Of a stretch of 64,000 bases of DNA, positions 1-8,469 are shown piece by piece; within the stretch, counting starts at the first letter, position 1, and each line of letters starts with the position of its first letter. Origin of the DNA: an uncultured Lachnoclostridium sp. (lineage in GTDB: Bacteria; Bacillota; Clostridia; Lachnospirales; Lachnospiraceae); assembly GCA_946415315.1 (NCBI GenBank), contig CAMKRZ010000002.1, positions 62,001 through 126,000 of the forward strand. Reading direction: 5' to 3'. The notes beneath the pieces were generated by a model that made no database searches, was not told the DNA's origin, and saw only the letters and a program-made list of their open reading frames with translations. The position numbers and the translations under genes were made by a program.

Positions 1-203
1 GGGAAAATGCAAAGTGCGCATACGCAAAGTGCTGCTACTGCAAACGGATTCTTCAGATCCGCGTACGGAAGAGCCTTCATCTCCGCAAGAGAAGTCGGAA
101 TATCAACGAACGTGATATCCTTCTTCGGGTTTGTCTCCTGTGCGGAACTCGAGGTCCCGAGCGCGTCGGTAACTGTCTTTTTCAAATTGTCAAAAAAACC
201 CAT
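1..203 (-). CDS. N-terminal part of a small protein of unknown function (runs off left edge)
   Basis: About the first 67 codons lie in the window; the 3' end is beyond base 1. The protein begins MGFFDNLKKTVTDALG, followed by a short Ser/Gln linker, then a segment reading LAEMKALPYADLKNPFAVAA and a hydrophobic, Cys-containing stretch (ALCVCALCIF). The ATG at 203 follows a good AAAGGAG at a normal distance. The LPYADLKNPFAVAA type of segment resembles DUF6935, a family of unknown function in Firmicutes, but this is recalled by eye only. No signal peptide or catalytic motif is visible. It is read as a single gene from the promoter at 246-274. Confidence 0.65.
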   Translation of the reverse strand, partial: MGFFDNLKKTVTDALGTSSSAQETNPKKDITFVDIPTSLAEMKALPYADLKNPFAVAALCVCALCIF

Positions 204-245
204 GCTGGATGTTCTCCTTTCCTCGTATCTTTTCGATACAACAGG

Positions 246-274
246 ATTTTACCATAACGCAGCGGATTATGCAA
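246..274 (-). promoter_or_regulatory. Probable sigma-A promoter of the edge gene
   Basis: On the minus strand a -35 TTGCAT (269-274) and a -10 TAAAAT (246-251) are separated by 17 bases, about 40 bases upstream of the start codon at 203. The -10 matches the consensus at five of six bases; the -35 is weaker. Confidence 0.5.
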
Positions 275-302
275 CCTTTCCGGTCAAAAAAGTTAACTGT
301 AT

Positions 303-1487
303 TTACTTTTCATCATTCCAGTGATTCTGATCTCTCCATTCCAGCACCTCGCGAGGAACATATCTGCGTCGCATCATATGTTCGGCGATCAGTGCGCAGT
401 CGTTGCCGATCTCGCGATGTTCATACCGGATCAGCCAGTCGACAATATACTGAATTCCGAGAATCGTTTTTCGCTCCGTGACTCCATTTTCACGCATACC
501 GTACTCTGCCGCTGCGATTGCCTCCCGCCCGATCCGCATGTCCGTCTCATTTTTCCACTTTACATAGTCATCATCCGCTTCGACCCGATAGCTACCGCTG
601 CGACAACGTTCTGCAGCGAACCCGTTTTCCCACGTAAACCGTATCGGCGGTTCTCCTGCAAATGTCGAGCGGTACTCTCCCTCCGCCTCTGCAACATCAG
701 CGACAACCCCCGTGTTGTCCGCCCAGCGGTTTCGGAAGAAATCTCGTCCGGTTTCAACCTGTGTTCTCCGCGCGTAAAACAGATCGAGGTAATCCAATCC
801 ACGACCGTCCGAAAGATAGTTCTGAAGTAATCTTGTCATCTCCACATAGCAAAAACGCGAAAAATGATTCGGCAAACACTGATAAATTCGCGTCAGAAGC
901 GATTCTGTATCTCCCCCTCTTCCGAAAAAAACGAAAAAACATTTGTTGATCAGAGATCGATATCGTTCATAGAAATCGTTGAAGCTCTCGGTATTTACAG
1001 GTAGGCACACGACAACTACCTCTGCACGGTCAAGCATTTCAATGGTCGTGTCGTTGTTGCCTGCCTCCAGATTGAGATAGATATCATCATACTGGCTTTC
1101 CAGGTAGTCGATCTGCTGGTCCAGTACCTCGTGCATCATGAACCGATACGAATCCTCATACAGGCTTTGATCCATTGGCATAAACATCAGTCCGTTTCCG
1201 TCAGCCGGAATGACGGAATCTTTTCGAAACACTCGCCCCATTTCGCTGCAGACATGACGCGCATAGATCTCTCCTGCCTTATAATACACCGCACTCCCGC
1301 GCCTTGCGCCTCGCCGGACGGAATCGTACCGGCTCCCCAACATGTGATACCCCAGATTATGCGTATGCAGATAATTCTCAACGCCGACGATCGTACACGG
1401 ATATTTCCTGCAGCACATCCCACCGACCAGTGTCAGCATCTGAGCGGTCTCCTCCCGGTAATGCGGAGACCAGAAAACGATCAGCAT
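303..1487 (-). CDS. MinD/ParA-like protein with a degenerate P-loop
   Basis: 394 residues. The start MLIVFWSPHYREETAQML matches the layout of SIMIBI-class ATPases of the CpaE/TadZ kind that begin 'IVFWSP..GxxGTTSNL', but the glycines, lysine and threonines of the Walker A loop are replaced by REETAQM. A later segment, DDIYLNLEAGNND then AEVVVVCLPV (about residues 134-165), fits the beta-strands around the 'DxxAGN' region of that fold. The C-terminal third is charged and has no recognisable domain. It starts at ATG 1487 with GGAGG upstream. Nucleotide hydrolysis is unlikely; a scaffold or regulatory role is an inference. No flanking tad or flagellar genes are seen, so the process it serves is unknown. 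Confidence 0.7.
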   Translation of the reverse strand: MLIVFWSPHYREETAQMLTLVGGMCCRKYPCTIVGVENYLHTHNLGYHMLGSRYDSVRRGARRGSAVYYKAGEIYARHVCSEMGRVFRKDSVIPADGNGLMFMPMDQSLYEDSYRFMMHEVLDQQIDYLESQYDDIYLNLEAGNNDTTIEMLDRAEVVVVCLPVNTESFNDFYERYRSLINKCFFVFFGRGGDTESLLTRIYQCLPNHFSRFCYVEMTRLLQNYLSDGRGLDYLDLFYARRTQVETGRDFFRNRWADNTGVVADVAEAEGEYRSTFAGEPPIRFTWENGFAAERCRSGSYRVEADDDYVKWKNETDMRIGREAIAAAEYGMRENGVTERKTILGIQYIVDWLIRYEHREIGNDCALIAEHMMRRRYVPREVLEWRDQNHWNDEK

Positions 1488-1878
1488 TCCGTTATCCTCC
1501 TTCCTTGTACGCCATCACTCCTCCGGCCGGGTCTCCGGTTCCCGGGATTGATCTCACACTCCTGGATCGACACTTATTGGAAAGAGCATGGCTGTTTTGT
1601 TTGTGCACCGATTATATCAATCGCACATTCCGTGTTGCAAGCAAAACAAAACCTCACCCTGGAAACAGCACCAAAACCGGCTTGTGAAACATGACGAAAG
1701 CGGCACTTTATCCTGTCGCAAAACGCAAAACCGTCGATTGCGTCCGCAAATACAGAAAAAAGTGCCGTTGTTCAAAACAGACAATATTCGGATACTGTTT
1801 TCGTGATTGTGTATAATCGGAAGCTTATCCGTGCACTCCGAAAAGATGAAAGAAAATATTGCAAAAACATTGGAAAAT
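1488..1878. other. Intergenic region, no gene found
   Basis: This 391-base gap separates two minus-strand genes. It holds the promoter at 1611-1640 and a distant inverted repeat (CGGCACTTT near 1692-1700 and AAAGTGCCG near 1760-1768) with about 60 bases between the arms. A TATAAT on the plus strand near 1812 has no convincing -35. Reading frames here are short and lack ribosome binding sites. Confidence 0.6.
1611..1640 (-). promoter_or_regulatory. Probable promoter of the 303-1487 gene
   Basis: A perfect -10 TATAAT (1611-1616 read on the minus strand) is preceded at 18 bases by TTGCAA (1635-1640), which matches four of six bases of a -35. The start codon is about 125 bases downstream. Confidence 0.45.
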
Positions 1879-2388
1879 TCAAACAGGCATCAATGCATCG
1901 CAAATCGGGTCAGTCGAAGTCAATGCCGCAAGTTTCGAATTGCGGAACCGTTTGTCATCGGAAACATCCTTTCCGAACCATTCCGGAACCGTCACTGCCA
2001 TTGCCTCCGCAACGTTCGGAAACTCGATTTCCGCTGTGGCAAGGCCGGTCAGAACACCGTGATACAGATCAAGTTCCACAGTGTATTTTCCGTATGGAAT
2101 GCGGTACCTTGTCTTGCGAAGCATCGGTGTCTCCGTGTAAACGGACAGCCTGCGATAGAGATCAGCATCGATCTCTTCCTCAATCTCCTCACGGACCAGC
2201 ACCGCCTCGTAAGGATCGCTCAAATCCTTCGGCTTCTTCTTGATCGTGAGCAGATACTTCTCGTCGTCGCGTCGGATCCGTACGGTCGTAACGCCGCTCG
2301 AAATATACCCCTGCTCCAGCTCAGAATGAGGAAACCGGTCCAAATTCTCCGGCAGGGAGCGCACCAAAAACTTGCGTTCAATTTCCAT
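1879..2388 (-). CDS. CYTH domain protein
   Basis: 169 residues from the ATG at 2388, chosen because the family signature MEIERKFLV starts there and an AAAGGA lies just upstream; the frame stays open further but that part has no similarity to the family. The ExExK signature (EIERK) at the N-terminus, followed by alternating charged strands (RIRRDDEKYLLTIKKKP, YEAVLVREEIEEE, VELDLYHG), is the metal- and triphosphate-binding tunnel of CYTH enzymes. The family includes class IV adenylate cyclases, thiamine triphosphatases and inorganic triphosphatases; sequence alone does not choose between them. It diverges from the GNAT gene at 2475 with 86 bases between the starts. Confidence 0.85.
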   Translation of the reverse strand: MEIERKFLVRSLPENLDRFPHSELEQGYISSGVTTVRIRRDDEKYLLTIKKKPKDLSDPYEAVLVREEIEEEIDADLYRRLSVYTETPMLRKTRYRIPYGKYTVELDLYHGVLTGLATAEIEFPNVAEAMAVTVPEWFGKDVSDDKRFRNSKLAALTSTDPICDALMPV

Positions 2389-2474
2389 TTGCGATTCCTT
2401 TCCCCGGATGGTACAATTTTCCGGGAGATGTCTTCCATACGGACATCTTCGATTCTGCGATCGCGAGGTGAAGA

Positions 2475-3395
2475 ATGTCCACGATTCTCCTACTTCTTCA
2501 AAATTCTGCTTCGGAACAGTTTCCCGTCGAGGCACTGCAAGACAGCGATTTCCTCGTCGTGTTGTCCGGTACTGACGAAACCGCTTCGCTGCTGAACCGT
2601 CACGACCGAAGTAACACACTTGTCGTCACCGATTCGGAAAATGTCGCGCGCACCGCGTCGGAAAACCATTTTCCGCTGATCGGTTATGAGCATGACGGGA
2701 TACGTCTTTCCTGTTCGGAGATCATCGATTCACTCGAGGCGCTTACGCAGGAATACTGCCGCGAAGAACTGCTTGTTCAGACCGGGCGCAAGCCGGTGTA
2801 CGCCGATGATACGATCAATCTGTTTCCCGTTTCGGAGGACGATTTTCTCACAGCATATGAACAATTTCGGGAAGAACCGCACATGCTCACCGATGAGCAG
2901 CGCTCTCTGGATCGATCCGGTGTGATCGCCCTGTACCGGAATCGTCAGGCGCTTGCCCAGTTCACGGAGAGCGTCGGTTCCTTTCGCGCGGAATCCCGCG
3001 GGAATACGGTCGGCTACGGGAGTCTTTATACGGAAAATGGCGTTGCCCCCATCCGCATGACCGTCGATTTCTACGTCATCCCCGAGTATCGTAGGATGGG
3101 ATACGGTGCCGCGATCGTCCGCGCACTGATCGCGATTTCACGCACCGACGTTTCTTCCCGGGACCTGTTCGCCGTGGTGCGGCCTGCTAACACGGCTTCC
3201 GTGCGAACGCTGAAAGCATGTGGTTTTTCCCTGATTGAAACAGTCGCTCCGGATGGAACGGTCACTCCCTGCCCATCGCATGCGCTGCCAGAAACGCCTC
3301 CAGCTCCCGCATCGCACTGTCCCTGTCACGCGCCGGGATTGAGTGAATCCCAAGCGCCTTCGCTGTACGTATATTGTCTTCACGGTCGTCGATAA
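2475..3395 (+). CDS. GNAT family N-acetyltransferase
   Basis: 306 residues. The GNAT core lies at about 150-260: FYVIPEYRRMGYGAAIVRAL is motif A, the acetyl-CoA pyrophosphate loop, followed by a NTASVRTLKACGF motif B. The first 100 residues form an alpha/beta region (LVVTDSENVARTA, PLIGYE) reminiscent of the C-terminal half of a HAD or Rossmann domain, but without catalytic residues. The last 45 or so residues, Pro/Cys/His-rich, are encoded antisense to the end of the HAD gene at 3262 and look like run-through past the domain boundary. A GAGGTG precedes the ATG at 2475. The substrate cannot be predicted. Confidence 0.8.
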   Translation: MSTILLLLQNSASEQFPVEALQDSDFLVVLSGTDETASLLNRHDRSNTLVVTDSENVARTASENHFPLIGYEHDGIRLSCSEIIDSLEALTQEYCREELLVQTGRKPVYADDTINLFPVSEDDFLTAYEQFREEPHMLTDEQRSLDRSGVIALYRNRQALAQFTESVGSFRAESRGNTVGYGSLYTENGVAPIRMTVDFYVIPEYRRMGYGAAIVRALIAISRTDVSSRDLFAVVRPANTASVRTLKACGFSLIETVAPDGTVTPCPSHALPETPPAPASHCPCHAPGLSESQAPSLYVYCLHGRR

Positions 3396-4929
3396 ACACA
3401 CTCTCGGAAGCCTTCAGCTGATACCGTGACAGCAGCAGTTCGTAGAAATCTTCGTTAGGTTTGAATCTCCGCTCGCATCCGGAAACGACATATCCGTCAA
3501 GAAGCGAGAGGAACGGGAGCGATTTCTCCTCGTGCAGTGCAAACATTTCACGCGGATAATTGGTTAACGCATATACGCGGTATCCCCGCTCTTTCAGTGA
3601 AAGTATGATCGATTCCGTGTCCGGGTACGGCTCGGCAAGCCGCTCGATCCCTTTGAAGAACCGCACAATGGCGTCCGAATACGCAGGCTTCATAGACGAC
3701 CAGCGAGCGATGGCATCCTCCTGGGAAAGCGCTCCCTCGTCCATGAGCTGCCATTCCTCGCGGAACAGTACGCGTTCCCGGAAGAATTCCCTGATCTCCG
3801 CCGAAAAGCCAAGTTCCTCCATGTACTCTTCCGGCCGAAGCCGTACTAACACGCACCCGAGATCGAAAATGACGTTCTTTATCTCCCGTCGCTCATGATC
3901 CGTGATCATCTGCATGCACATGGTCTCCATCTCATCGACGCAATGCTGAGGGCTCAAAAGCTTCACGCGGCTGCCCAGCGCCATGAGCCAAGCGAGGAAG
4001 AAACGGTTCGGCACGATCCGGAAGGAAAGCTCTACCCCATTTTCCTTCGTAAGAACGGATATCTCCTGTCCGATCTTGTCGACGAACATGCCGAGCATAT
4101 CCGTAGGGCAGCTCACACGCACACGCTCCGGTGTCCCGTCAAACATTTCAAATCTAGCCTGCGCATACAAATCCGGGCTCGACTGCTCCGCCGCCTCGCT
4201 TCCTTCGCGAGGTTTCTCCAGGATATGGATATTGCGCATCTTATCCACGCGGAAGGTTCTCATTCCGCCTCGTATCCCGTCATATGCTCCCAGATAATAA
4301 TTTTCATGGTTATAGACAAGCCACCACGGACTGATCCCGGAACGAGGCTTACCATCGCGCGAAACCAGCTGCATCCCGGAATTCCATTGAAGGTACTCAA
4401 ACTCGATCTGGCGGTTCTCGCGGATCGCCTTCTGGATCGGATCCACGTTGGAGTAGCCGCCGTCATCGGTGTCCGTGGCGTGTCTTCGGATATACACGGT
4501 ACGGTTCAGTTCCCGCCGCTCCTTCGCGCTGACCATATGCTCCAGTTTACCGATCAGCTCACGCGACTTCTTCTCCGTCACGAACTTGGAAGCAGCGATG
4601 ACATCCGCCAGCAGTTTGATCTCCGCCAGCGTCAACAGCCGTCCGTCCGCGTAGTAGCGTGTTTCATTGTCCTTCCGGTAACTCTCAACGCGAATGGCTT
4701 CCCCGAACTCGTTGATCGCGCGGATATCGCTGTAAATGCTCTTTCTCTCCGCGCTTACCCCGCATTCTGCCAGCCGGTCGATCAACTCTGTCATCGTAAT
4801 GCCGTCACCTTTCGATGTACATTCCGAAAGGATCTTCATGATATAGCACAGTTTCAGTTTCTGATTTTCCGCTCTTGCCACATCTTCCTCCGTAACATTA
4901 CGGAAAATGCCCTGCCCAAACCGGTGCAT
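3262..4929 (-). CDS. WYL-domain transcriptional regulator fused to a HAD hydrolase
   Basis: 555 residues from the ATG at 4929; a TTG three codons upstream is a less likely start. Residues about 20-75 form a winged helix (LKLCYIMKILSEC, MTELIDRLAECGVSAERKS). Residues about 130-330 are a WYL domain with PWWLVYNHENYYLGAY and a WCX-like C-terminal extension. At about residue 350 the frame runs straight into a HAD hydrolase: NVIFDLGCVLVRL (motif I, second Asp replaced as in YihX-like phosphatases), YALTNYP (motif II), RRFKPNEDFYELLL (Lys motif) and VFIDDREDN (motif IV). The layout suggests a ligand-binding regulator joined to a phosphatase, possibly acting on a related metabolite; that is inference. 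It overlaps the convergent GNAT gene by 134 bases. Confidence 0.8.
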   Translation of the reverse strand: MHRFGQGIFRNVTEEDVARAENQKLKLCYIMKILSECTSKGDGITMTELIDRLAECGVSAERKSIYSDIRAINEFGEAIRVESYRKDNETRYYADGRLLTLAEIKLLADVIAASKFVTEKKSRELIGKLEHMVSAKERRELNRTVYIRRHATDTDDGGYSNVDPIQKAIRENRQIEFEYLQWNSGMQLVSRDGKPRSGISPWWLVYNHENYYLGAYDGIRGGMRTFRVDKMRNIHILEKPREGSEAAEQSSPDLYAQARFEMFDGTPERVRVSCPTDMLGMFVDKIGQEISVLTKENGVELSFRIVPNRFFLAWLMALGSRVKLLSPQHCVDEMETMCMQMITDHERREIKNVIFDLGCVLVRLRPEEYMEELGFSAEIREFFRERVLFREEWQLMDEGALSQEDAIARWSSMKPAYSDAIVRFFKGIERLAEPYPDTESIILSLKERGYRVYALTNYPREMFALHEEKSLPFLSLLDGYVVSGCERRFKPNEDFYELLLSRYQLKASESVFIDDREDNIRTAKALGIHSIPARDRDSAMRELEAFLAAHAMGRE

Positions 4930-4935
4930 TTTCCG
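4901..4935. repeat. Inverted pair of the GGAAAATG word at the start of the WYL-HAD gene
   Basis: CGGAAAATGC (4901-4910) and GCATTTTCCG (4926-4935) form a perfect 10-bp inverted repeat with a 15-base loop. The ATG of the WYL-HAD gene lies inside the second arm, so the hairpin in mRNA could cover its start. Confidence 0.7.
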
Positions 4936-4977
4936 CAATGCATCCTTTTTTCATCGCCGGTATCCCGTTTCATAAGA

Positions 4978-5004
4978 ATGGCTGCACGAAAACCATGCAG
5001 CCAT
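4978..5004 (-). terminator. Hairpin after the 5016-5852 gene
   Basis: ATGGCTGCA (4978-4986) pairs with TGCAGCCAT (4996-5004) around a 9-base loop, 11 bases past the stop codon of the gene at 5016. The T-run after it is weak (TCTTATG), so it may be a modest terminator or only an mRNA end stabiliser. Confidence 0.45.
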
Positions 5005-5015
5005 TGAAGTTCGAT

Positions 5016-5852
5016 TTAGTTGTTCACCGGAAGTTGTACATCCTTCATGCTATCGCGGAGCGCTCCGTATGCCACCGCCCCGAACACGACTCCGAGCACG
5101 CAGGCGATAATTCCAAGCGCCATACAAACCCATTTCTGTTTCTGGTAGGACCGGAAGGCTACATACCCTCCCATCACAGCCGCGATCACCTGGAAGAAGA
5201 ACCAGTCGGGAAGCAGAATGCCCATCACAGCAAAGAGCAATGCAAAGATCGCGATCGTGCTCTCCAGTCCCAGATCATCCTTCTCATGCTTCATCAGATC
5301 CACATCGAGAACTACGCTGGCATCCTTCTTCATCTCCTCGACGGAAACTTTCTTGTGTACGTCGCAGATGACCTCCTCCAGCCAGTTGGTGAATTCGCCT
5401 TTCAGGCTCTTATGGATCAGATCCAGTTCCATCGGATCCTCGATCGGCAAAATATCTTTCACCATGAGGACAAATCGCATGTTTGTCTCGAGCGGATCAT
5501 CGTCCTCACCGCGCTCCGTAAGGCTTCCGAAGGATACATGCATATCATGAATATCGTCATCGGGCCACATAAAATACTTCTCAACGATGGCGCGAAGACG
5601 CTCCGAAAGCGACTGCAGGTATAATTTGACGTTGTCCTTCTTCATATCCGCGTTCAGGTCATGGAAGGTAAGCACCTCCCCGTTCCACATGGCAGCCATG
5701 TGGATCTGCACCGCGTTTCTGCGCTGTGACATCGGGCTCACGACAAGATCCAGCGTATCCTCACCGATGATGCACTGCTCATGCGGCCATGCCGTTCCGA
5801 AAAACATCTCTTTCGGCATGACGCACTGCCCCATAACAACCTTTACGCTCAT
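5016..5852 (-). CDS. Membrane protein of unknown function
   Basis: 278 residues from the ATG at 5852, chosen for AGAGGAG just upstream and because the earlier frame is promoter DNA. The first 200 residues are soluble, acidic and rich in Met/Asp/His with no motif I recognise. Three hydrophobic segments follow near the C-terminus (FALLFAVMGILL, FFFQVIAAVMGGYVAF, ALGIIACVLGVVFGAVAYGA), so the protein is probably anchored with its long N-terminal part on the cytoplasmic side, as there is no signal peptide. It is transcribed alone, divergently from acn. Confidence 0.6.
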   Translation of the reverse strand: MSVKVVMGQCVMPKEMFFGTAWPHEQCIIGEDTLDLVVSPMSQRRNAVQIHMAAMWNGEVLTFHDLNADMKKDNVKLYLQSLSERLRAIVEKYFMWPDDDIHDMHVSFGSLTERGEDDDPLETNMRFVLMVKDILPIEDPMELDLIHKSLKGEFTNWLEEVICDVHKKVSVEEMKKDASVVLDVDLMKHEKDDLGLESTIAIFALLFAVMGILLPDWFFFQVIAAVMGGYVAFRSYQKQKWVCMALGIIACVLGVVFGAVAYGALRDSMKDVQLPVNN

Positions 5853-5917
5853 AAACACTCTCCTCTGCTCTGCCGGCTCCGTTATCGCTCGGAATCTGCC
5901 GGACTGCGTATATAGAT

Positions 5918-5946
5918 ATTGTATATTGTATAAAGACAAAATGCAA
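5918..5946 (-). promoter_or_regulatory. Possible promoter of the 5016-5852 gene
   Basis: On the minus strand TTGCAT (5941-5946) and TACAAT (5918-5923) are 17 bases apart; a second TACAAT follows at 5925-5930. The start codon is 66 bases downstream. Confidence 0.4.
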
Positions 5947-6011
5947 GAAAAAAAACCGCAATGATGACAAAAAAGCACAAATCCGCATTTACCCGGATCC
6001 TCGGAAAATAG

Positions 6012-6040
6012 TTGACACCAAACGCGGTTTTTATTACAAT
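6012..6040 (+). promoter_or_regulatory. Strong sigma-A promoter of acn-icd
   Basis: A perfect -35 TTGACA (6012-6017) and a -10 TACAAT (6035-6040) are exactly 17 bases apart. It leaves an untranslated leader of about 140 bases before acn. Confidence 0.8.
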
Positions 6041-6187
6041 GTATTTCGTATGTGCCCGGGATTTCCGGCAGCACAACGAAGGGCGATCCGAACACATTTT
6101 TCTTTGAAAAGATTCCCTTGAAAAGAAGGCTTTTCAGAGACTTTGACAGGTTTGCCCTCCGACAACGATATCCCAAGGAGAGTTTCT

Positions 6188-8443
6188 ATGAGTGATACCT
6201 GTGTAAAACTGCATGAAGGGGGCATTTTCCTCGTTGACGGTGTCCCTTCGACCGAAGCGCCCGTGAGCGCGGAGGAAGCTCGTCGCCAGACGATCGCGTA
6301 CAACATTCTGTCCTCCCACAACACGTCGGGCAATGACAGCAAACTGAAGATAAAATTCGATGCCATGGTGTCTCACGACATCACCTATGTCGGCATCATC
6401 CAGACGGCTCGTGCCAGCGGACTCACAGAATTCCCGCTTCCCTACGCCATGACGAACTGCCACAACAGCCTTTGTGCGGTCGGTGGCACGATCAATGAGG
6501 ACGACCATGTATTCGGTCTCTCCGCTGCGAAGAAATTCGGCGGCATCTACGTTCCCGCGAACCAGAGTGTCATCCACTCCTACGCGCGTGAAGAGCTGAC
6601 CGCATGCGGCAATATGATCCTCGGTTCCGACTCTCACACCCGCTACGGTGCTCTCGGTACGATGGGCGTCGGCGAGGGCGGTCCGGAGCTTGTCAAGCAG
6701 CTTCTCAACAACACCTGGGACCTCAACATGCCCGAGGTTGTTCTGGTATATCTGACCGGTACGCCGAAGCGCGGTATCGGCCCTCATGATATCGCCCTTG
6801 CTCTTGTGAAGGCGACGTTCGCAAACGGCTTCGTCAAGAACCGCGTGATGGAGTTTGTCGGCCCCGGTGTCAAAAATCTTCCGATCGATTTCCGCAACGG
6901 CATCGACGTCATGACGACCGAGACCACCTGCCTCTCCTCCATTTGGGAGACCGATGAGATCACAAAGGGTCATTATGTTGCTCATGAGCGTGAGCAGTTC
7001 TTCAAAAAACTTGCTCCCGGCTCCTGCGCATACTACGATCGCTTCATAACCGTTGACCTTGACAAGGCAGAGAGCATGATCGCTCTTCCCTTCCATCCGT
7101 CGAACGCTTACACGATCCACGAGTTCGTCGCCAATGCCGATGAGATCCTCGCGGATGTTGAGGCTGAGGCAGCAGCAAAGTTCAAGGGACACAAGTACGA
7201 TCTTCGCAGCAAGGTTCGCAACGGTAAGGTTTACGCGGACCAGGGCGTGATCGCAGGCTGCTCGGGCGGTCTGTTCGACAATATCGACGAGGCTGCGGCA
7301 ATCCTTGATCAGAAGAACTGTGGCAACGGTTATTTTTCGCTCAATGTCTATCCTACCAGCGTTCCTGTAAGCCTCGAGCTCACGAAGATCGGTGCGACCG
7401 CATCGCTTCTCAAGGCCGGCGCGATCATCAAGCCGTCCTTCTGCGGTCCCTGCTTTGGTGCCGGTGACGTTCCTGCGAACGACGGTCTCTCGATCCGCCA
7501 TACGACACGGAACTTCCCGAACCGCGAGGGTTCCAAGCCGTCCGACGGACAGCTTGCCGGCGTTGCCCTGATGGACGCGCGCAGCATCGCTGCCACGGCA
7601 GCCAACGGCGGAGTGATCACCGCGGCGACCGATATCGATTACGAAGTTCCGAAGCACGAGTATCATTTTGATAAGACTGTGTACCGCAACCGCGTATATT
7701 ACGGATTTGGCAAGGCGGACAAGAATGCCGAGCTCATTCTCGGACCGAACATCACCGACTGGCCTTCGATGGAGGCACTCACGGACAATATGCTCGTAGA
7801 GCTTGCTGCAGTCATCCGCGATCCGGTCACTACGACCGATGAGTTGATCCCTTCAGGTGAGACCAGTTCCTACCGGAGCAACCCTCTTCGCCTTTCCGAG
7901 TTTGCGCTCTCCCGCCGTGTTCCCGAGTATGTCGGACGCAGCAAAGCCATCCACGCTCTCGATCTGGCAAGACAGAACGGTGAGGCGCCGGAGAAACTGG
8001 TGAGAGCGCTCTCCGCGTTCGGCGATGCGGCTGCTCTTCTTACGAACACGCAGTTCGGTTCCTGCGTCTTCGCGAACCGTCCCGGTGACGGATCCGCCCG
8101 CGAACAGGCCGCTTCCTGCCAGAAAGTTCTCGGCGGTTACGCAAACATCTGCTACGAGTACGCAACCAAGCGCTACCGCAGCAACTGCATCAACTGGGGT
8201 ATTCTTCCGTTCACGCTTCCGGAGGGAGCTGAGTTCCCTTATGAGGAAGGCGATTTCGTCTTCATCCCGGATGTGCGCGCAAAGATCGCCGCAGGCGAGA
8301 CCGATTTCCCTGCCAAAGTGCTCTCGAAGGACGGCTCCGTGAAGGACATTCTTCTTCAGATCATCGGCCTCACCGATGAGGAGAAGACGATCATCCTCGA
8401 CGGATGCCTGATCAACTACTACGCAGAACAGAACCGTCGCTGA
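6188..8443 (+). CDS. acn: Aconitate hydratase
   Basis: 751 residues, a full-length aconitase that interconverts citrate and isocitrate with a [4Fe-4S] cluster. Seen in the sequence: LGSDSHTRYGALGTMGVGEGG, the substrate-binding SDSHT region, a first cluster cysteine in IAGCSGG, and the pair in PSFCGPCFGAGD. A swivelling C-terminal domain with SSYRSNPLRLSEF follows, ending near SNCINWGILPF. It belongs to the divergent group often called simply 'hydratase' in Clostridia, so homoaconitase-type activity is less likely but not excluded. The start at 6188 follows AAGGAG; the frame extends earlier into leader DNA. It is the first gene of an operon with icd, 26 bases apart, which points to 2-oxoglutarate and glutamate synthesis. 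Confidence 0.9.
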   Translation: MSDTCVKLHEGGIFLVDGVPSTEAPVSAEEARRQTIAYNILSSHNTSGNDSKLKIKFDAMVSHDITYVGIIQTARASGLTEFPLPYAMTNCHNSLCAVGGTINEDDHVFGLSAAKKFGGIYVPANQSVIHSYAREELTACGNMILGSDSHTRYGALGTMGVGEGGPELVKQLLNNTWDLNMPEVVLVYLTGTPKRGIGPHDIALALVKATFANGFVKNRVMEFVGPGVKNLPIDFRNGIDVMTTETTCLSSIWETDEITKGHYVAHEREQFFKKLAPGSCAYYDRFITVDLDKAESMIALPFHPSNAYTIHEFVANADEILADVEAEAAAKFKGHKYDLRSKVRNGKVYADQGVIAGCSGGLFDNIDEAAAILDQKNCGNGYFSLNVYPTSVPVSLELTKIGATASLLKAGAIIKPSFCGPCFGAGDVPANDGLSIRHTTRNFPNREGSKPSDGQLAGVALMDARSIAATAANGGVITAATDIDYEVPKHEYHFDKTVYRNRVYYGFGKADKNAELILGPNITDWPSMEALTDNMLVELAAVIRDPVTTTDELIPSGETSSYRSNPLRLSEFALSRRVPEYVGRSKAIHALDLARQNGEAPEKLVRALSAFGDAAALLTNTQFGSCVFANRPGDGSAREQAASCQKVLGGYANICYEYATKRYRSNCINWGILPFTLPEGAEFPYEEGDFVFIPDVRAKIAAGETDFPAKVLSKDGSVKDILLQIIGLTDEEKTIILDGCLINYYAEQNRR

Positions 8444-8469
8444 TAACGACTAACCAAGGAGGTACTTCC

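Larger units (their letters stand above)
5853..6187. other. Divergent promoter region between the membrane protein gene and acn
   Basis: This 335-base gap carries one promoter for each direction (entries at 5918 and 6012) and an AT-rich tract near 5905-5970. The remaining leader of acn (6047-6173) shows no riboswitch I recognise. Confidence 0.6.

Noticed and set aside
1803-2595. Plus-strand frames opposite the CYTH gene
   Set aside because: They are antisense to a gene with a clear ExExK signature and lack ribosome binding sites.
6134-7666. 510-codon minus-strand frame inside acn
   Set aside because: Antisense to a well-supported aconitase; no family resemblance.
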